This document shows positions 37,801-51,700 of a stretch of 64,000 bases of DNA, piece after piece. A model generated the notes under the pieces. The model did not search any database. It worked only from the letters and a program-made list of their open reading frames with translations, and was not told the DNA's origin. The translations under genes and the position numbers were made by a program. Source of the stretch: Branchiostoma belcheri (Eukaryota; Chordata; Leptocardii; Amphioxiformes; Branchiostomatidae); assembly GCF_001625305.1 (NCBI RefSeq), contig NW_017804243.1:2387-66386 (forward strand), given 5' to 3'. Numbering within the stretch: the first letter of the stretch is position 1; the number at the start of each line of letters is the position of its first letter.

Positions 37801-40800
37801 CAAACCAGCAAACTTACCATTACCTTAAAAAAATAACTCGCAGACTCTGCAAACTTGCACCTGTAGCCACCGCGAACGTATAGTTCTGCGAACATGGCAA
37901 CCATTTTTCTCAGACCACAAACTTTTGCTACCACGAACTTAATTTACAGTTACTGTACTGTTACTGTATGTATAAAGCGACAAATTCTCGGTCATATCAG
38001 ATTTCAAGGAGACTAAGAAGCAGGTGAGATTGATTGTGACCTGTGTTCTACTAACTTCTAGCTAAATGAAAATGTGAGATGGAGTTACCTTTCCTCCTCT
38101 GCATCGCTGTCCTCCCCCTTCTGGTCAGCGCTGGGGTCGAACACGGTCGCATACAGCATGGAACCCTCCCGCACCACATCTGGGGGGGAATAGCAGTCAT
38201 TATTTATTGTTGCCTAGGGGATGTCGTAACTGCATTTTTGTCATGCTTGAGCTGTGATAACGTTCGATATGGGAGTTCCAGCCTGTGTGATAACTAGCAG
38301 TACAGCCCGGGGTGTATTCTGCATTTAATATGAACACTTATCTATGTTCAAAAATAGACTTAACAAGTACATTAATTTTGTATATGCAATGCCACTAGTA
38401 AATGACTACAAGGTTTTTTGATTGTGTGCACAAATTTAAGAAAAAAACAAACAAAAACAAAGCAGAGTTGGGGAAATTGGTTTCACGTGGAGAAGGAAAA
38501 CAATATACATGTAATTTCATATTTCAATAAAATGCTAAAAAAACATTGTAACAAAGCACAGTTAGGGTGTCAGCCTTTTTAGCAGATCGTGGGGGAGCAG
38601 ACAAAAGCTAAACTAGGAAAATTGGTGTAATGTGTTTAACAGAAAGGAAATGATTTCATAAATTTCAATAATTTTACTGATGTCATGAAACATTAGCCTC
38701 TACCAGGCTCCGCGGATCGCTGGAAAAATAGTACAAATGGGCCGAAATAAAGGGATAGTATACCAGAGAAGATCCAGCCGGCCATAGAAGCTCCAATTTG
38801 CGACCCACGGAGCCTGTGCGGAGTCGCAAGCTTCAAACGATATAAAATTAATCCCCCTATTATTCGTAAAAAGAAACTTGATCAGCGCTGAAGATCATTC
38901 AAGTCATAAACCCGCCAGCGCCCAGCGGGAACTCAGCCGGGTGTGTCCTTCGCCACACGGCGAACTCGTTCCCGGACTGCCATCGGCAGCAGACAGAAAT
39001 CCGCACAGATAACTTTGAGTTAGGACAGATGACTGTTTATATAACTGTTTATCTTACAAGTAGAACAAAAAGCTGCCACAAAAAGTACGCCTGTGGACAA
39101 AGAATAACACAGAAAACTACGATAGAGGATTGTCATGATTGTTATAACCTCCAAAATACGGAAAGGGCCACAGAACGTCAGGAAAGTTCGCCAGTACAAG
39201 TCAGAGGGCAAAAAATGCGTCAGGAAAAAGACGAGACAAGACCGTTATAACTTCAAAACTTCGTGACCTCTGAGACTTCCTGTCACATGGCCGCTCGTGT
39301 CAGGTCCGTCACGGACGAGTCGGAGAGCAATAAAAGGGGTACTTAACCACTTTGCACCTATTAGATAGCGATTAGTGAACTTCAAAGAAGCTTGCGACTC
39401 CGCACAGGCTCCGTGGGTCGCAAATTGGAGCTTCTATGGCCGGCTGCATCTTCTCTGGTATACTATTCCCTTTATTTCGGCCCATTTCTACTATTTTTCC
39501 AGCGATCCGCGGAGCCTGGAAGAGGCTAATGAAACATGACCTGACCTTTATCAGTGAACGACCTTGGCACCTTGCCGACGGCAGTCTCGGGGACGTTGCC
39601 GGGGACGACTGTGATGGTCTGTTCGCCCTCGATGACGTCCCAGTGCGGCCGCGCGCCCCTCATGGGGGGTCCCCCCTCCCCCGCAGCATCCTGGGATAGC
39701 TCCTGCCGGTACACCGGGATCTTCACCCAGCCCAGGTTCACGGGGACCGAGGCTGGAACAAAGGTCAAGGTCACGGTCATGGTCAAGGTGAAACAGAAAC
39801 AGGTGATGGTCAGCAGTAAGAGGTCAAGATGAAGGTCATTGTCAACACAACCAGGTCAAAGATCTAGGACTATCAGCATGGTGACATGACCAAGGAGAAT
39901 AAGATCACTTATTTTGAGGAAGGTCAGTATGATACATTTTGATTTGATTTATTGAAATTGTAACAATACAATTATACACTTGGGACACATGCAGCTGTTG
40001 CTGGTATTGTGTCCCACACATAGAAACAAATGGACAGGACAATACTCATTTTCACTTGAGTTAAGTGAGGAAAGTCGTGTAATGTGCCTTTCCCAAGGGC
40101 ACAAGATTGGTGGCATGTCAGGACTCGAACCCGGGACTTCTTGATTCCGAGTCAAGCACTCTGCCGTTATGCCACACGACCCCACTTGTGTGGGAACTAA
40201 AGTATAAACTCTGTTTCTACCAAGGTAGAGAAAGAAAACGAACCTTTGTCGTCCTCCCCCTTGCCCCTGTAGCTAGCCCTGACGATGGCGTACGGCTGAC
40301 TGTCCGGCCCGAAGTCCACTCCGTGGAACTGTGAAGGGTCCAGGTTGTTGAAGACCAGATCCTCCTTAAACTCGATGGAGTAGGTGTCCACATACTCGCC
40401 CAGGTTGGACTGCAGGTTCTGTTTCTTGTCTTTAAGACGGGGTTCGGTGACGGTGGACTTGGAGCGCAGCTTGATGTCGCCGAAGTAGACGGAAGCAGTC
40501 AGACGGACATTCTTGTGGTCAAAATGAGCAACCCAGTCCTCCTGGGGGAAGAGAAAAAAAATAAAATTTTCTCCAGGAACAAAGCAAATTTACAAAACGT
40601 GGCATTGCATGGCCTAATGGTCAGAACCAAGAGGTCCAGGGTTTGATTTCCTCACTCTCACTCACTCTCACTGTCCGGTTTATCGTCTGTTGTTCCCCGT
40701 CTTCCAAGGGTTAGACGTGCTTGCACAATACTTCTGGGGCTTGATGGCAGTACGCCACTTGTCTCTGTCCTGTGGGTTGATTTTATCTTTACCTGACAAG

Positions 40801-43800
40801 CCCAATGCTGTGTCCTTGGAAGGGGCTATCCTCCCAGTTCAGGGCCTTTCGGATAATCTGTTTTATGGGTTTCCTAACATTGATGATCTTGTCAATGAGG
40901 ACACTCATGGATTTGCAAGAATTGCAAATTTGCTACTAAGAATTTTTTCAAACAAACAAAATTAAAAAACTGCCTGGACACTTTTCTCTTGGAAGAATAT
41001 AATACAATGTCATGTATATATATATAAAGACTCATCACAAAAGCAAGCTATCATAAAAGCAAGCTACGTGTACAGGCTAAGTCTTTCACTATGAAAGTAG
41101 TTGAAGTGGATGTAAATAGTAGTTTGTTTGTTAATAATGTAATGTTTGTATTTTATAATGACATTGTGTATAATAGAACTCCAGGAAGAGTAGTGGTGTA
41201 TTATCACTAATAATTATTGGAGATTCCTTAAATAAAAAAACAAACAAACACTTGGCAGCCCCAGACATCTTGAAAGGTCTCCTTTAAGAAGTTCTCACCT
41301 CTCCTTCCGACGCCCCGTCCCCGGGCCGTTGTCTCAGCAGGATCAGCTTGACCTTGAAGTTCCTGAGTCCGACCGGCCCCAGCTCGTCAGGCTCAAGGTC
41401 AAACCTGGGGGAGGGGGAGGGTTCCGGCCTGGTGCGGAGGGGGGACTGTGCAGGTATGGCCGTGCTGGGGGGGTGGAGAGAAAGGGAAGTTAAAGAATTA
41501 TGATCATGAAACGTCGATGAAGGTCAGACATCCAGGTAATAAGATACACCAAAAAGCAGTTACTCAAGCAACTGGATATGATTTTGGAAACGGTTAAACG
41601 TTTCAGCTAGTATCCACTAGCTTTCGTCAGTGACAATAAGAGACCAGGGGAGAAATACAGGTTTATAAGCACAAACTATTGATTGATATGCAAATAAAGT
41701 GAAGACAAATTTTTGGTAGGTAGGGATTATCTTTTCCTTTTCCTTCTTTTTTTATTAGACTTTGACATTCTCTAGTGATGCAACTTGTGATCTAACAAAT
41801 ATACAATACAGTTTAACAAAGTAAAACTTGCATGAGGACACTTATATTTTCAATGTCAATGTTAGAAAACCTTTTTATCACTCAGGTGTCAGATCATAGT
41901 CGATCAGCTTGAAAAATTTATGACCCTTGCAGGGGTCCACCCCCCCAAAAAAATCTAGGTTGGCACTTTTTTCTAGAGTTACCCTCCCAGTAGTACATAC
42001 ATTCTGCAGACGTACGTACACTTGCTTTAACTGTTCTCCAACTCAAAATTTGACTCACCAGAAATTTTCGACTGAATCACTCAGTCTTCCTCAGCTATCT
42101 GACCCAAATGCTGTGGACACGTGATTTTTCCCACGTGTGACGTCAGCCAAGTGGTGAGTCAAATTTTGAGTTGGAGAACAGTTCAAGTTTTTCATAATGT
42201 AATTTACCAACTCAGATGAACTTTCATGCTGTTGCTTTAGTGTTCCTGTAGCCTTACCTGGGGCGCCTCCTGTTGAGAGTTGGGAGATCTGCAGGCAGCC
42301 CGCCCTGCTGAAGGTGCATCCATCCCCGCTGTATGTCTGCTGTGTACAGGCGACAGGGCTCTAGGAGGAGTACCTGAAAACAACAGAAAATTCAAGAAAA
42401 TCCTAAACTACCAGACTGAGCTTTTGGTTAAATCTGTAGTTTTCACTGTCTGACGTATGCTCGTACATTGTATAAAAGGTAAACACAGCCCCATAGCCTT
42501 TTCTGATCATAGGGTCAGTGAGTTGTTGATCCAAATGTGTCTAGGGCATGGTATTGAAAGGTGGAACCCATCCCTCTCCTTCCACTGCCTTTTAACTCCC
42601 CAACCAAAAAGTCAGGTACCCATTTTACACCTGGGTGGAGTGAGGAAAGTTGTGTAAAATGCTTATCCCAAGGACAAAATGTCTGGTCATGGATTGAACC
42701 ATTTAAATGTCCACTTTATGTATAGAATGTACCATAACCATTTCAGCCTACCCCTTTCATAGTGTGGTAGTCCGTAGCCTGGAGCAGCAGGTCCCTTAGG
42801 AGCAGCAGGATCACCAGGCAGAAGTCCTCCAACACTTTGTGCTTCCAGTCTGTCATGAAGGCCTGATCCCAGACTAACAGCACAGCCTGGGCATCCAGTA
42901 CACTCACAAAGCCCTGCAACATTCAAACATATGCTCACAAAAACCTCGCCTAGAGGGCCTGGTCCCAGACTAGCCTGGGCATCCAGTACACTCACAAAGC
43001 CCTGCAACATGCAAACATATGCTCACAAAACCTCGCCTAGAGGGCCTGGTCCCAGACTAGTCTTGGCATCCAATACACACACTCACAAATACAGACTATA
43101 ACACACACACACACACATACAAACACACACACACAAGTACAAACAAAACCAAAACTATCATGCAAGGAACAGTCCAGGGAGGAAGAAAGAGGGGTAGGTA
43201 ACGGAAAAGATGGGAGGATAATAATCAGGGAATGGACTGCCAGGACACAAAGTGAAACATTTTGGAAAGAAGAACAGAAAACCAAGAAGGATGGAGAAAC
43301 TGGTTGTCAGATCATTTGTGGTGTCCCAACAGTCAAATACTAGTAGTTAGACTAAGGGATGGATAAAATAAAGTAGCCTGGTTACCAATCCTATTTTAGC
43401 TTCTGAGTCTCTTTTGTCTTCTCCGCAAATTGAGAGAGAGGACAAAAGAAACTCTGCAGCTAAAATAGGATTGGTAACCAGGTTAGAGATCAGTTGAAAA
43501 TGGGGCTGTGCAATAACGAAGAAGAAAAAAAAAACACACATGGAAGAGAAACAAAGCTTTGGAGCAAACATAAGGAGGAATGCACTCAGAATCGGACTTC
43601 TTTGCACGAGGGATTAAAGAGGCCATCTACATCAGGGCATTACAACCATCCCTCAACAGAGACGGGGGGGCGCCACAGACTTTCTGCAGCCTATGATCCA
43701 CTGCTCACGGAGTCACGTGTGTTATCTGCATGACGTCAGGGAAGCGGTGGATTGCTCATTCCTTGACAAAGACTGGAGTTGTATAGTCGAAAATTTGGGT

Positions 43801-45527
43801 GAGTAAAATTTGTTGTGTTGGAAATTACAGCTTAAACTTGCTGCATAATAAAGAAGAAACGACCCCTGACCTCTCCGACCCACTTGCGTACGAAGATGAG
43901 CGGGTTAGCGAGCAGCTCGGGTGACGGCTGGACGGGTTTCTGCCCCCCCTTCCCACCGGACTGAGCCTGCTCCTTCTCCTTATGGATCAACTGTACCAGG
44001 AAATCCTGAACAACACATGGCAAATATCAACTATCAACATACGTCGATGAAGGTTAGACATCCAGGTAATACGATACGCCAAAAAACAGTTACACAAGCA
44101 ACTGGATATGATTTTGAAAACATTAGACGTTTCAGCTAGTATCCACTAGCTTTCGTCCGAAAGCGTTTTACAGTCACTGACGAAAATCCACTAGCTAAAA
44201 CGTCTGACGTTTTCAAAATCATATCCAGTTGCTTGAGTAAATGAGTAAATGCTTTTTGAATTATCAACATACTATCATGAAAGTTCATCTGTGTTGGTAG
44301 TTACATGTTTAAAGTTAAAACTTTTGATCCAACACAAAGAAATCTCTCAGCTAGAGCTTTCGACCAGTCACTCTGGTCTTCCTCTGTCAGTAGACTGACC
44401 CAGTGAAGCTTGTCACATGGCTTCTTCTGAAGTGTGACGTCAACACTGGGTCAGTCTACTGAGGAAGACCAGAGTGACTGGTCGAAAGCTCTAGGTGAGA
44501 AAATTTTTGTGTTGGACCAAAAGTTTTAACTTTAAACAATTATCAACATCAATCAATCAATTTATCAATATATCAGCTACAGAACCAGGGAATCCTGCAC
44601 AACACAAGGCGATCAATCATCAATACATCAATAATTATACATGAATATATTGACTACAGCACCTGCAGTACACAGGTCCAAACATGTTGCAAATTTAAGT
44701 CAATATAAAAGTAGTTAGGAGCCTGCCCTGGACCAAGATATCTCTAGAGGTTGGGAGTTTGAGTCCCAGCTGTTGTCTCTCATCCAACATGGATGGAAAG
44801 CTTAAGGGTTGCAGTCCTTAGGACTGGAATTTAATCTATGGTCCACTGATAATTGTGCTTGTTGAAATGAGCTAGGCAAATTTTCTGGCTACAATGAAGC
44901 TGTACCTAGTGTCACCACAAGAGGATAGTTAAGTTAAACACTTTAATAGCAAGCTAAACCGGTGCACTCTCAATTTCAGCACACCTGGTGTACTCTCACT
45001 CTCACTTTCAGCACACCTGTGCTCACCTTGGGGTCGAAGGAGACGTTCTTGAGAGAACACTCCAGCAGGTGTCTGTGCAGGTGTCTGTCCTCCTGTTTCA
45101 GACGGTCCATCACTCGCTCGGCGATGGCGAAAACCTCCGGCCACTTCGGGAAGCGGGAGTCCACCAGAAGCTTCAGGTACATGGCCAGCTCATAGGGGTG
45201 TTCCTCTGGAAAATAGTCATTACAACACAGTTAATGTATGAGTCTCTGTGTGTGTTGTGTGTGTGTATGTGTGTGTATACATGTATGGGTGTGTCTGTGT
45301 GTGTGTGTGTGTGATTGTGAGTGTGCACGTGCATGCGTGTGTGCGTGCGTGTTTGTACATGGAGTTTATTTTGGAGCTGAGGTCATACATGTACAGGATA
45401 TTCAGGACTCACACAAACAAACAAACAAGCAAACCTTGATCAGAGCCCTCCCTATACACCAACTGCAGAGGGAAGAGCCAGTGGATCAGGTACGGTTCAT
45501 AGCTGCGATCGTACGTGTACAAGATGT

Positions 45528-45592
<65 letters not shown>

Positions 45593-45710
45593 AACACACA
45601 AACACACAAACCTTGATCAGAGCCCTCCCTATAAACCAGCTGTAGAGGAAACAGCCAGTGGATCAGGTAGGGTTCGTAGCTGCGATCGTAAGTATACAGG
45701 ATGTTCAACA

Positions 45711-45756
<46 letters not shown>

Positions 45757-48700
45757 AACAAACCTTGGTCACAGCCCTCCCTGTACACCAGCTGTAGTGG
45801 AAAGAGCCAGTGGATGAGGTACGGTTCATAGCTGCGATCGTACGTGTACAAGATGTTCAGGACTCGAGCTGCCTCCTTCAACTGCTCCGGCTGACTGTAC
45901 GCCTGCATGCCTGGAGTCCGGTCATACATCTGTAAACAACAAACAAACAAACACTCACATTTAATATATTGATAAACAACTTGTAATGGTACAAGGTATG
46001 ATGGTATGTATGACTTTGTATGCCTTGTGTATACAGAAAGCCCCACTTAAAGCACGAATATGTGTCACAGCAACAACAGGCACGTTTCTATCATGAAAGT
46101 TCATCTGTGTTGGTAGTTACTAGTACATGTTTAGAGTTAAAACCTTTGGTCCAACACAAAACAGTTCTCTCACCTGGGCCTAGAGCTTTCGACCAGTCAC
46201 TCTGGTCTTCCTCAGTAGACTGACTCAGTAGACACATTTCTAAAAATCATTTCTAAATATCATTTCTAAATATTTTGTAAACAAAATTAAATGGCACAGG
46301 TCCATGTATCACTCCATGTGTTTGTGCATCAAATGAGTCAGTCTTACAGGTTATAATGTAAACTGTGAACTTCATAGGTATAAAAAACTACGGTTACCAA
46401 TAACTGTACAATGGTATGGTCTAGTATAAAAATAGTATTGCTAACAACATTACTGTACCTCTATGACGGCATTTTCCACCAGTCCAGAGATAGGAGATCT
46501 GGTGGCACTCTTCAGCTTCAGTGCCTGGACACCCTGCACGATGCCTCGTCCGAACCGCTCACGTAGCATCTTCTCTACATTCCTACGGAGGAAAAGTAAA
46601 AAATTCAAATTGATTTCTGAGGGTACGATGAGTCAGACCTATTGTTGTCCTTAGTAGTTGGTGATGATGTGATAGAGCTAGATGCCGCCGCGCCGCGTGC
46701 CTGCAAAGCTGGTGTGTTAAGCTAAAGGATGATTTTATTCATATCCTTTCTTTTCACTTGCAACATGCCAGTTGAGTGAAATACAACAGTATATCGAAAA
46801 CTGTTTTATCTATTTATTCCACTTATTTCTGATTTCTATAAACGGTAATTAAAATCCAGCATGTTATGAACTAATGTTAAAAAACAGGACAAAAACAAGC
46901 CAAATTCCTTAAGCGCAGAATCTTTGTCTTGAAGACTCCTTACACGGAGTGGTCCTTGATCTTCCTCCTCTCCTCCTTCATTAAGACATCTGTCCAGACA
47001 TACATCCTTAAGGTTCCCGGCAGCTGCTTTCCGAGCAGCCGGCTGCACACCTAGTGATTAGTTTATTGAAAAGAACAAACAACACATCAGACTTGCAGTA
47101 AAAACTGAATTGTGCTGATATTTACAACTTTTAGGATTATGCAATACTAGTAGATATAAAAGGGCAACTTACGCTTGTAATATACTAAATTTATAAAAAC
47201 CATCGTCATCGTCATATTATTATAATAGTAATACTTGCAAAGGAAATGCATAATGTTTACCTTCAGACATGGTCTGCCCTGTTAATTTTTACTCAAACAT
47301 ATTCACATACATGTACTACTAGTATATGGTGACAGGAGCAGAGCAGACCATGAAATTGCAACATTATGTAACCCAACACCAGTCACCATGGTGACAGACA
47401 TCAACAAATCATGTCATTGGCCAGGTCAGAGGTTAGTGGTTGGAGAAGAGGAAATTGAGTAAAAACAATATGTTTTCCTTCGGTAAACATAATAAGTAAA
47501 ACAATATAGTAATACCTCCTGGAGACGTCTTGGGTCTCGCTTTAAGATGGCGACGACGTGTCTGCCGAGGGAGTCGCTGGCCGGGCCCCAGGACTGGGGG
47601 GGCTTACCTCCCTGTAACCTCGCTGTGGAGTGACGATCTGTGGGGGGTCAATCAATTGATCAATATATCTTTATTTATTTATTTATTTATTAGACTTCCA
47701 ATGCAACAGCAAGTAGCATGGAGGAGAGACAAAACAGGTGCATAATTGCACCTCTGCCAGTTGTCTCTCCACATACAAAATACATACTAAAACAGACAAT
47801 TCAACTGACAACATACTATAACATATTAAGATATATGACAATAATGTGACAACTATAGGGCAGTTATCGTGGCCTTGTGGCCATACAGGTCGTACATCTG
47901 CAATATCAATCAATCAATCAATCAATCGAACGGTTCATTAATATACATGTACACGTACAAGTACATGTATGCCTCAAAATAATTGAACAGATATTGTACA
48001 TATGAATATTAATGGAGCATCCCTCATTACTTCATGACTGGTGCAATAGCTCAATCAGTAAAGTGCTCGCTTTGTACCCGGTCATACTAAAGACTTTAAA
48101 TACGGTACATATTGCTTTCTCTGCTTAGCACTCAGCATCTATGAGAAAGAGTATGGGAAGGTCAAACACACACCACTACCAGTGGACTAGCCCCCTGCTG
48201 TAGTGCTTGCACTACTGTGCAGCCCTAGGCTACAGAAATAGAGATGAGCGCCACCCCTATGCTCTGCACAGAGTAAAAATTACTTCAGATTCTATCACTA
48301 TGCATTTTGACTGTACAGGGAAAAGGGAAAATGGAACGTAGTGGCTGATGTAAGTCACCTTGTCGTTTCACATCCCCATGCTGCTGGCGGTTGTTGGGGC
48401 GGCCGGGCTGTTTTTCTTTCTTCCATGTTGGCTCTTCCTCGTTCTGTAAGGAACATGGGCACTGTGAAAACTACACAATCAGTCCAGAGAAAAAGAAAAA
48501 TTCAAGACTACAAAAACCAGTCTTTGGTAAGAATTACAATGACAATGAACTTTATTGCGTATTCACACCCTACACGGGCCAAATGCACTAAGTTAGATTT
48601 GAGTTAACTTGGGTACAAGAATAGAAGAAGCAATTGTTACATTTGTGTGCTATTTCTCTATCTACAGGATCTAACTACAGGATCTCTGTGCTTTTTGAAA

Positions 48701-51700
48701 CATGTATGAACAAATTACGTAGTTTTTCATTTACATCGTTGCACTTGGATGTCATAATATGTTAAACTTTGAACAATTCTGTTTACAGTCATTAGGAGTT
48801 TATGGAAGCCCCTTCACCTGGTAGGTGTGTAACACCTGTCTCACCTGTCTGAGCTGATCCTCTATGACCAGCTGCCTGTCCATGCCTGTGTAGAACACCT
48901 GGTACCTGTGTAACACCTGTATCACCTGTCTTAGCTGATCCTCTATGACCATCTGCCTGTCCATGCCTGTGTGGAACACCTGGTACCTGTGTAACACCTG
49001 TGACACCTGTCTCACCTGGAGTAGAACACCTGTCTCACCTGGAGTAGAACACCTGTAACACCTGTCTCACCTGTCTGAGCTGATCCTCTATGACCAGCTG
49101 CCTGTCCATGCCTGTGTAGAACACCTGGTACCTGTGTAACACCTGTATCACCTGTCTCACCTGTCTGAGCTGATCCTCTATGACCAGCTGCCTGTCCATG
49201 CCTGTGTGGAACACCTGGTACCTGTGTAACACCTGTGACACCTGTCTCTCCTGTCTCACCTGGAGTAGAACACCTGTCTCACCTGGAGTAGAACACCTGT
49301 AACACCTGTCTCACCTGTCTGAGCTGATCCTCTATGACCAGCTGCCTGTCCATGCCTGTGTAGAACACCTGGTAGGTGTGCTCCACGAATTCAACCATCT
49401 CAGGTGCGGTGTCTGCCTGGTAGTCCTGTCCCGGCGCTCGCTGGCAGCCGACGTCCCGCGCCGCCTTGTACAGCTGCTGCTGCAGCCACGCCTGCGCCTC
49501 CTTCTTCAGAACGTCCTTACGGGCGGGGTCCACCGCAGGCGGTTCCTGGAAAGTGGAAATTTAATCTTAATCCTTCCTTAAAAACCGGTGCAATAGCTCA
49601 ATTGGTAGTGCTCGCTTTGTAACCGGGAGGTCTTGAGTTCAAACCCCGGCCGGGTCATACCAAAGACTTTAAAAATGGTACACACTTGCTCTCTGCTTAG
49701 CACTCGGCACGTATGAGAAAGAGTGTGGGAGGTCAAGCACACAGCACTACCAGCGGACTCCCCCTGCTGTAGTGCCCTGCACAACTGTGTGTCGCCCAAN
49801 NNNNNNNNNNNNNNNNNNNCACCTGTAACACCTGTCTCACCTGTCTGAGCTGATCCTCTATGACCAGCTGCCTGTCCATGCCTGTGTAGAACACCTGGTA
49901 GGTGTGCTCGACGAACTCGACCATCTCGGGCGCGGTGTCGGCCTGGTAGTCCTGTCCGGGCGCGCGCTGGCAGCCCACGTCCCGCGCCGCCTTGTACAGC
50001 TGCTGCTGCAGCCACGCCTGCGCCTCCTTCTTCAGAACGTCCTTACGGGCAGGGTCCACCGCAGGCGGTTCCTGGAAAACAGAAACCCATCATTAATCCT
50101 TCCTGGAAGTAAAAAATCTACATGTTATGTATCTTCATGAAAGAATCTACCTTTTCCTGTCTATCTTCCTGAAGAACATCCATCTCAGAGTCAAAAAAAT
50201 TCCTGGAAAATGGAAACTTAAGTTAATCTTAATCCTTCCTGGAAAGCTGCAATCTATTTTCTTGGGATCAGAAAAGCTACCTTTCCTGAAAAAAATTATT
50301 TTTCCTGGAAAACAAAAAATATACCTTTCCTGGAAAAAAATTTACCTTTCCTGGAAAAAAATCTACCTTTCCTGGAAAAAAATTTACCTTTCCTGGAAAA
50401 AATCTACCTTTCCTGGAAAACAGAAAAATTTATCTTCCCGAAAACAGAAAATCTACATTTCCAGGAAAACAGAAAAATTTATCTTCTTTGAAAACAGAAA
50501 GAATCTGCTGGAAAAAAACCTTTACTGGAAAACAGAAATCTCAGAACTAACTTTTCTACTGTTCAGCTTCAATCCACATTTCTGACATAAATTTTTGATA
50601 AACAAACTATAATAGCAGTTACATGCAAACGACAGCATACAATAAGAGTGGGGTTGTTAGGGTACTCACAATAAGAGTGGGGTTGTTAGGGTACTCACAA
50701 TAAGAGTGGGGTTGTTAGGGTACTCACAATAAGAGTGGGGTTGTTAGGGTACTCACAATAAGAGTGGGGTTGTTAGGGTACTCACAATAGGAGTAGGGTT
50801 GTTAGGGTACTCACAATAAGAGTTGGGTTGTTGGGGTACTTGGGGAAGTACTTCTCCACGAACTGTTCGCCGAGCAACTCGAAGATCATCTGTCTCCTGT
50901 CGCTGTGGTTCAGCTGCTTCTCGATCCGCCGCGCAAACCGCTCGCTGATCTTCTCTTGCACCTGGGGACACAGCAGTTTTCATTCCTTTGTTAGTTTGGA
51001 TGAACTATAAGTTACTAGTATAACATACAGTCACCAGTGCCACTGACGTATATAAGTTTAGCCCTTATGAGGAAAACATACGTAGTCATGTATGCTTTAC
51101 ACAGCATTTAATGTATACGCTGGCATGGCTTTAGTTTTCATTTGTTAGGCCACACCAATTTAATTCCTTGGTTAACGGATTCGCCGCTTCATTTTTTTCT
51201 GATTTGCAAATAAAAATAAAAATTCAGAATCAAGTGCAAAATGCTCATATTTTGCCCTGAACAGTTGAAAACAGTCCTTTTCTTACTACTTGTTACAGTC
51301 ATTCCATCTTCCAATGCAGTGGTATCATTAAAAGTTCAAAATTCATTGTTTAAATTTTGAACCAGTCTGGTGTGTTGACTTCATGGCTCCTATCGTACCA
51401 TTTTGGACCATAATAGGATGCCTAGGCCTGTTTTTATTTTTATTTTTTTTTCGCCCGCCCGCTCCATTATTTTTTTAGCAAAATCCGTTAACCAAGAAAT
51501 TAAATTGGTGTGGCCTTAGTATTATTTCTTAGTTTGGATGTAGCATAACATACATTCATGGCTGTCACTGGCTCATAAAAGGCTAGCTTGGTGAGGGAAA
51601 ATGTATTATACCGTACAATCTGAATATCTGTTACAGTACATTTGTATGGCTGGTATAACTGCCTTTCAGCATAACACAGCAGCTGCATATATTACACTGA

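Noticed and set aside
40690-40965. 91-codon plus-strand frame
   Set aside because: Overlaps a dispersed repeat, shows no recognised domain or splice support, and lies in an intron.
45238-45645. Cysteine/valine-rich and THTHTH frames on both strands
   Set aside because: They are (GT)n/(CA)n microsatellites and duplicated exon fragments, not separate genes.
49585-49660. Possible tRNA gene
   Set aside because: A and B boxes are present but the acceptor stem does not pair and a shared roughly 130-bp non-tRNA body follows, also seen at 48036; it is a SINE.
50180-50545. Regular short repeats resembling a CRISPR-like array
   Set aside because: Units are directly contiguous with no unique spacers, vary gradually and repeat the acceptor of the adjacent exon; eukaryotic context.
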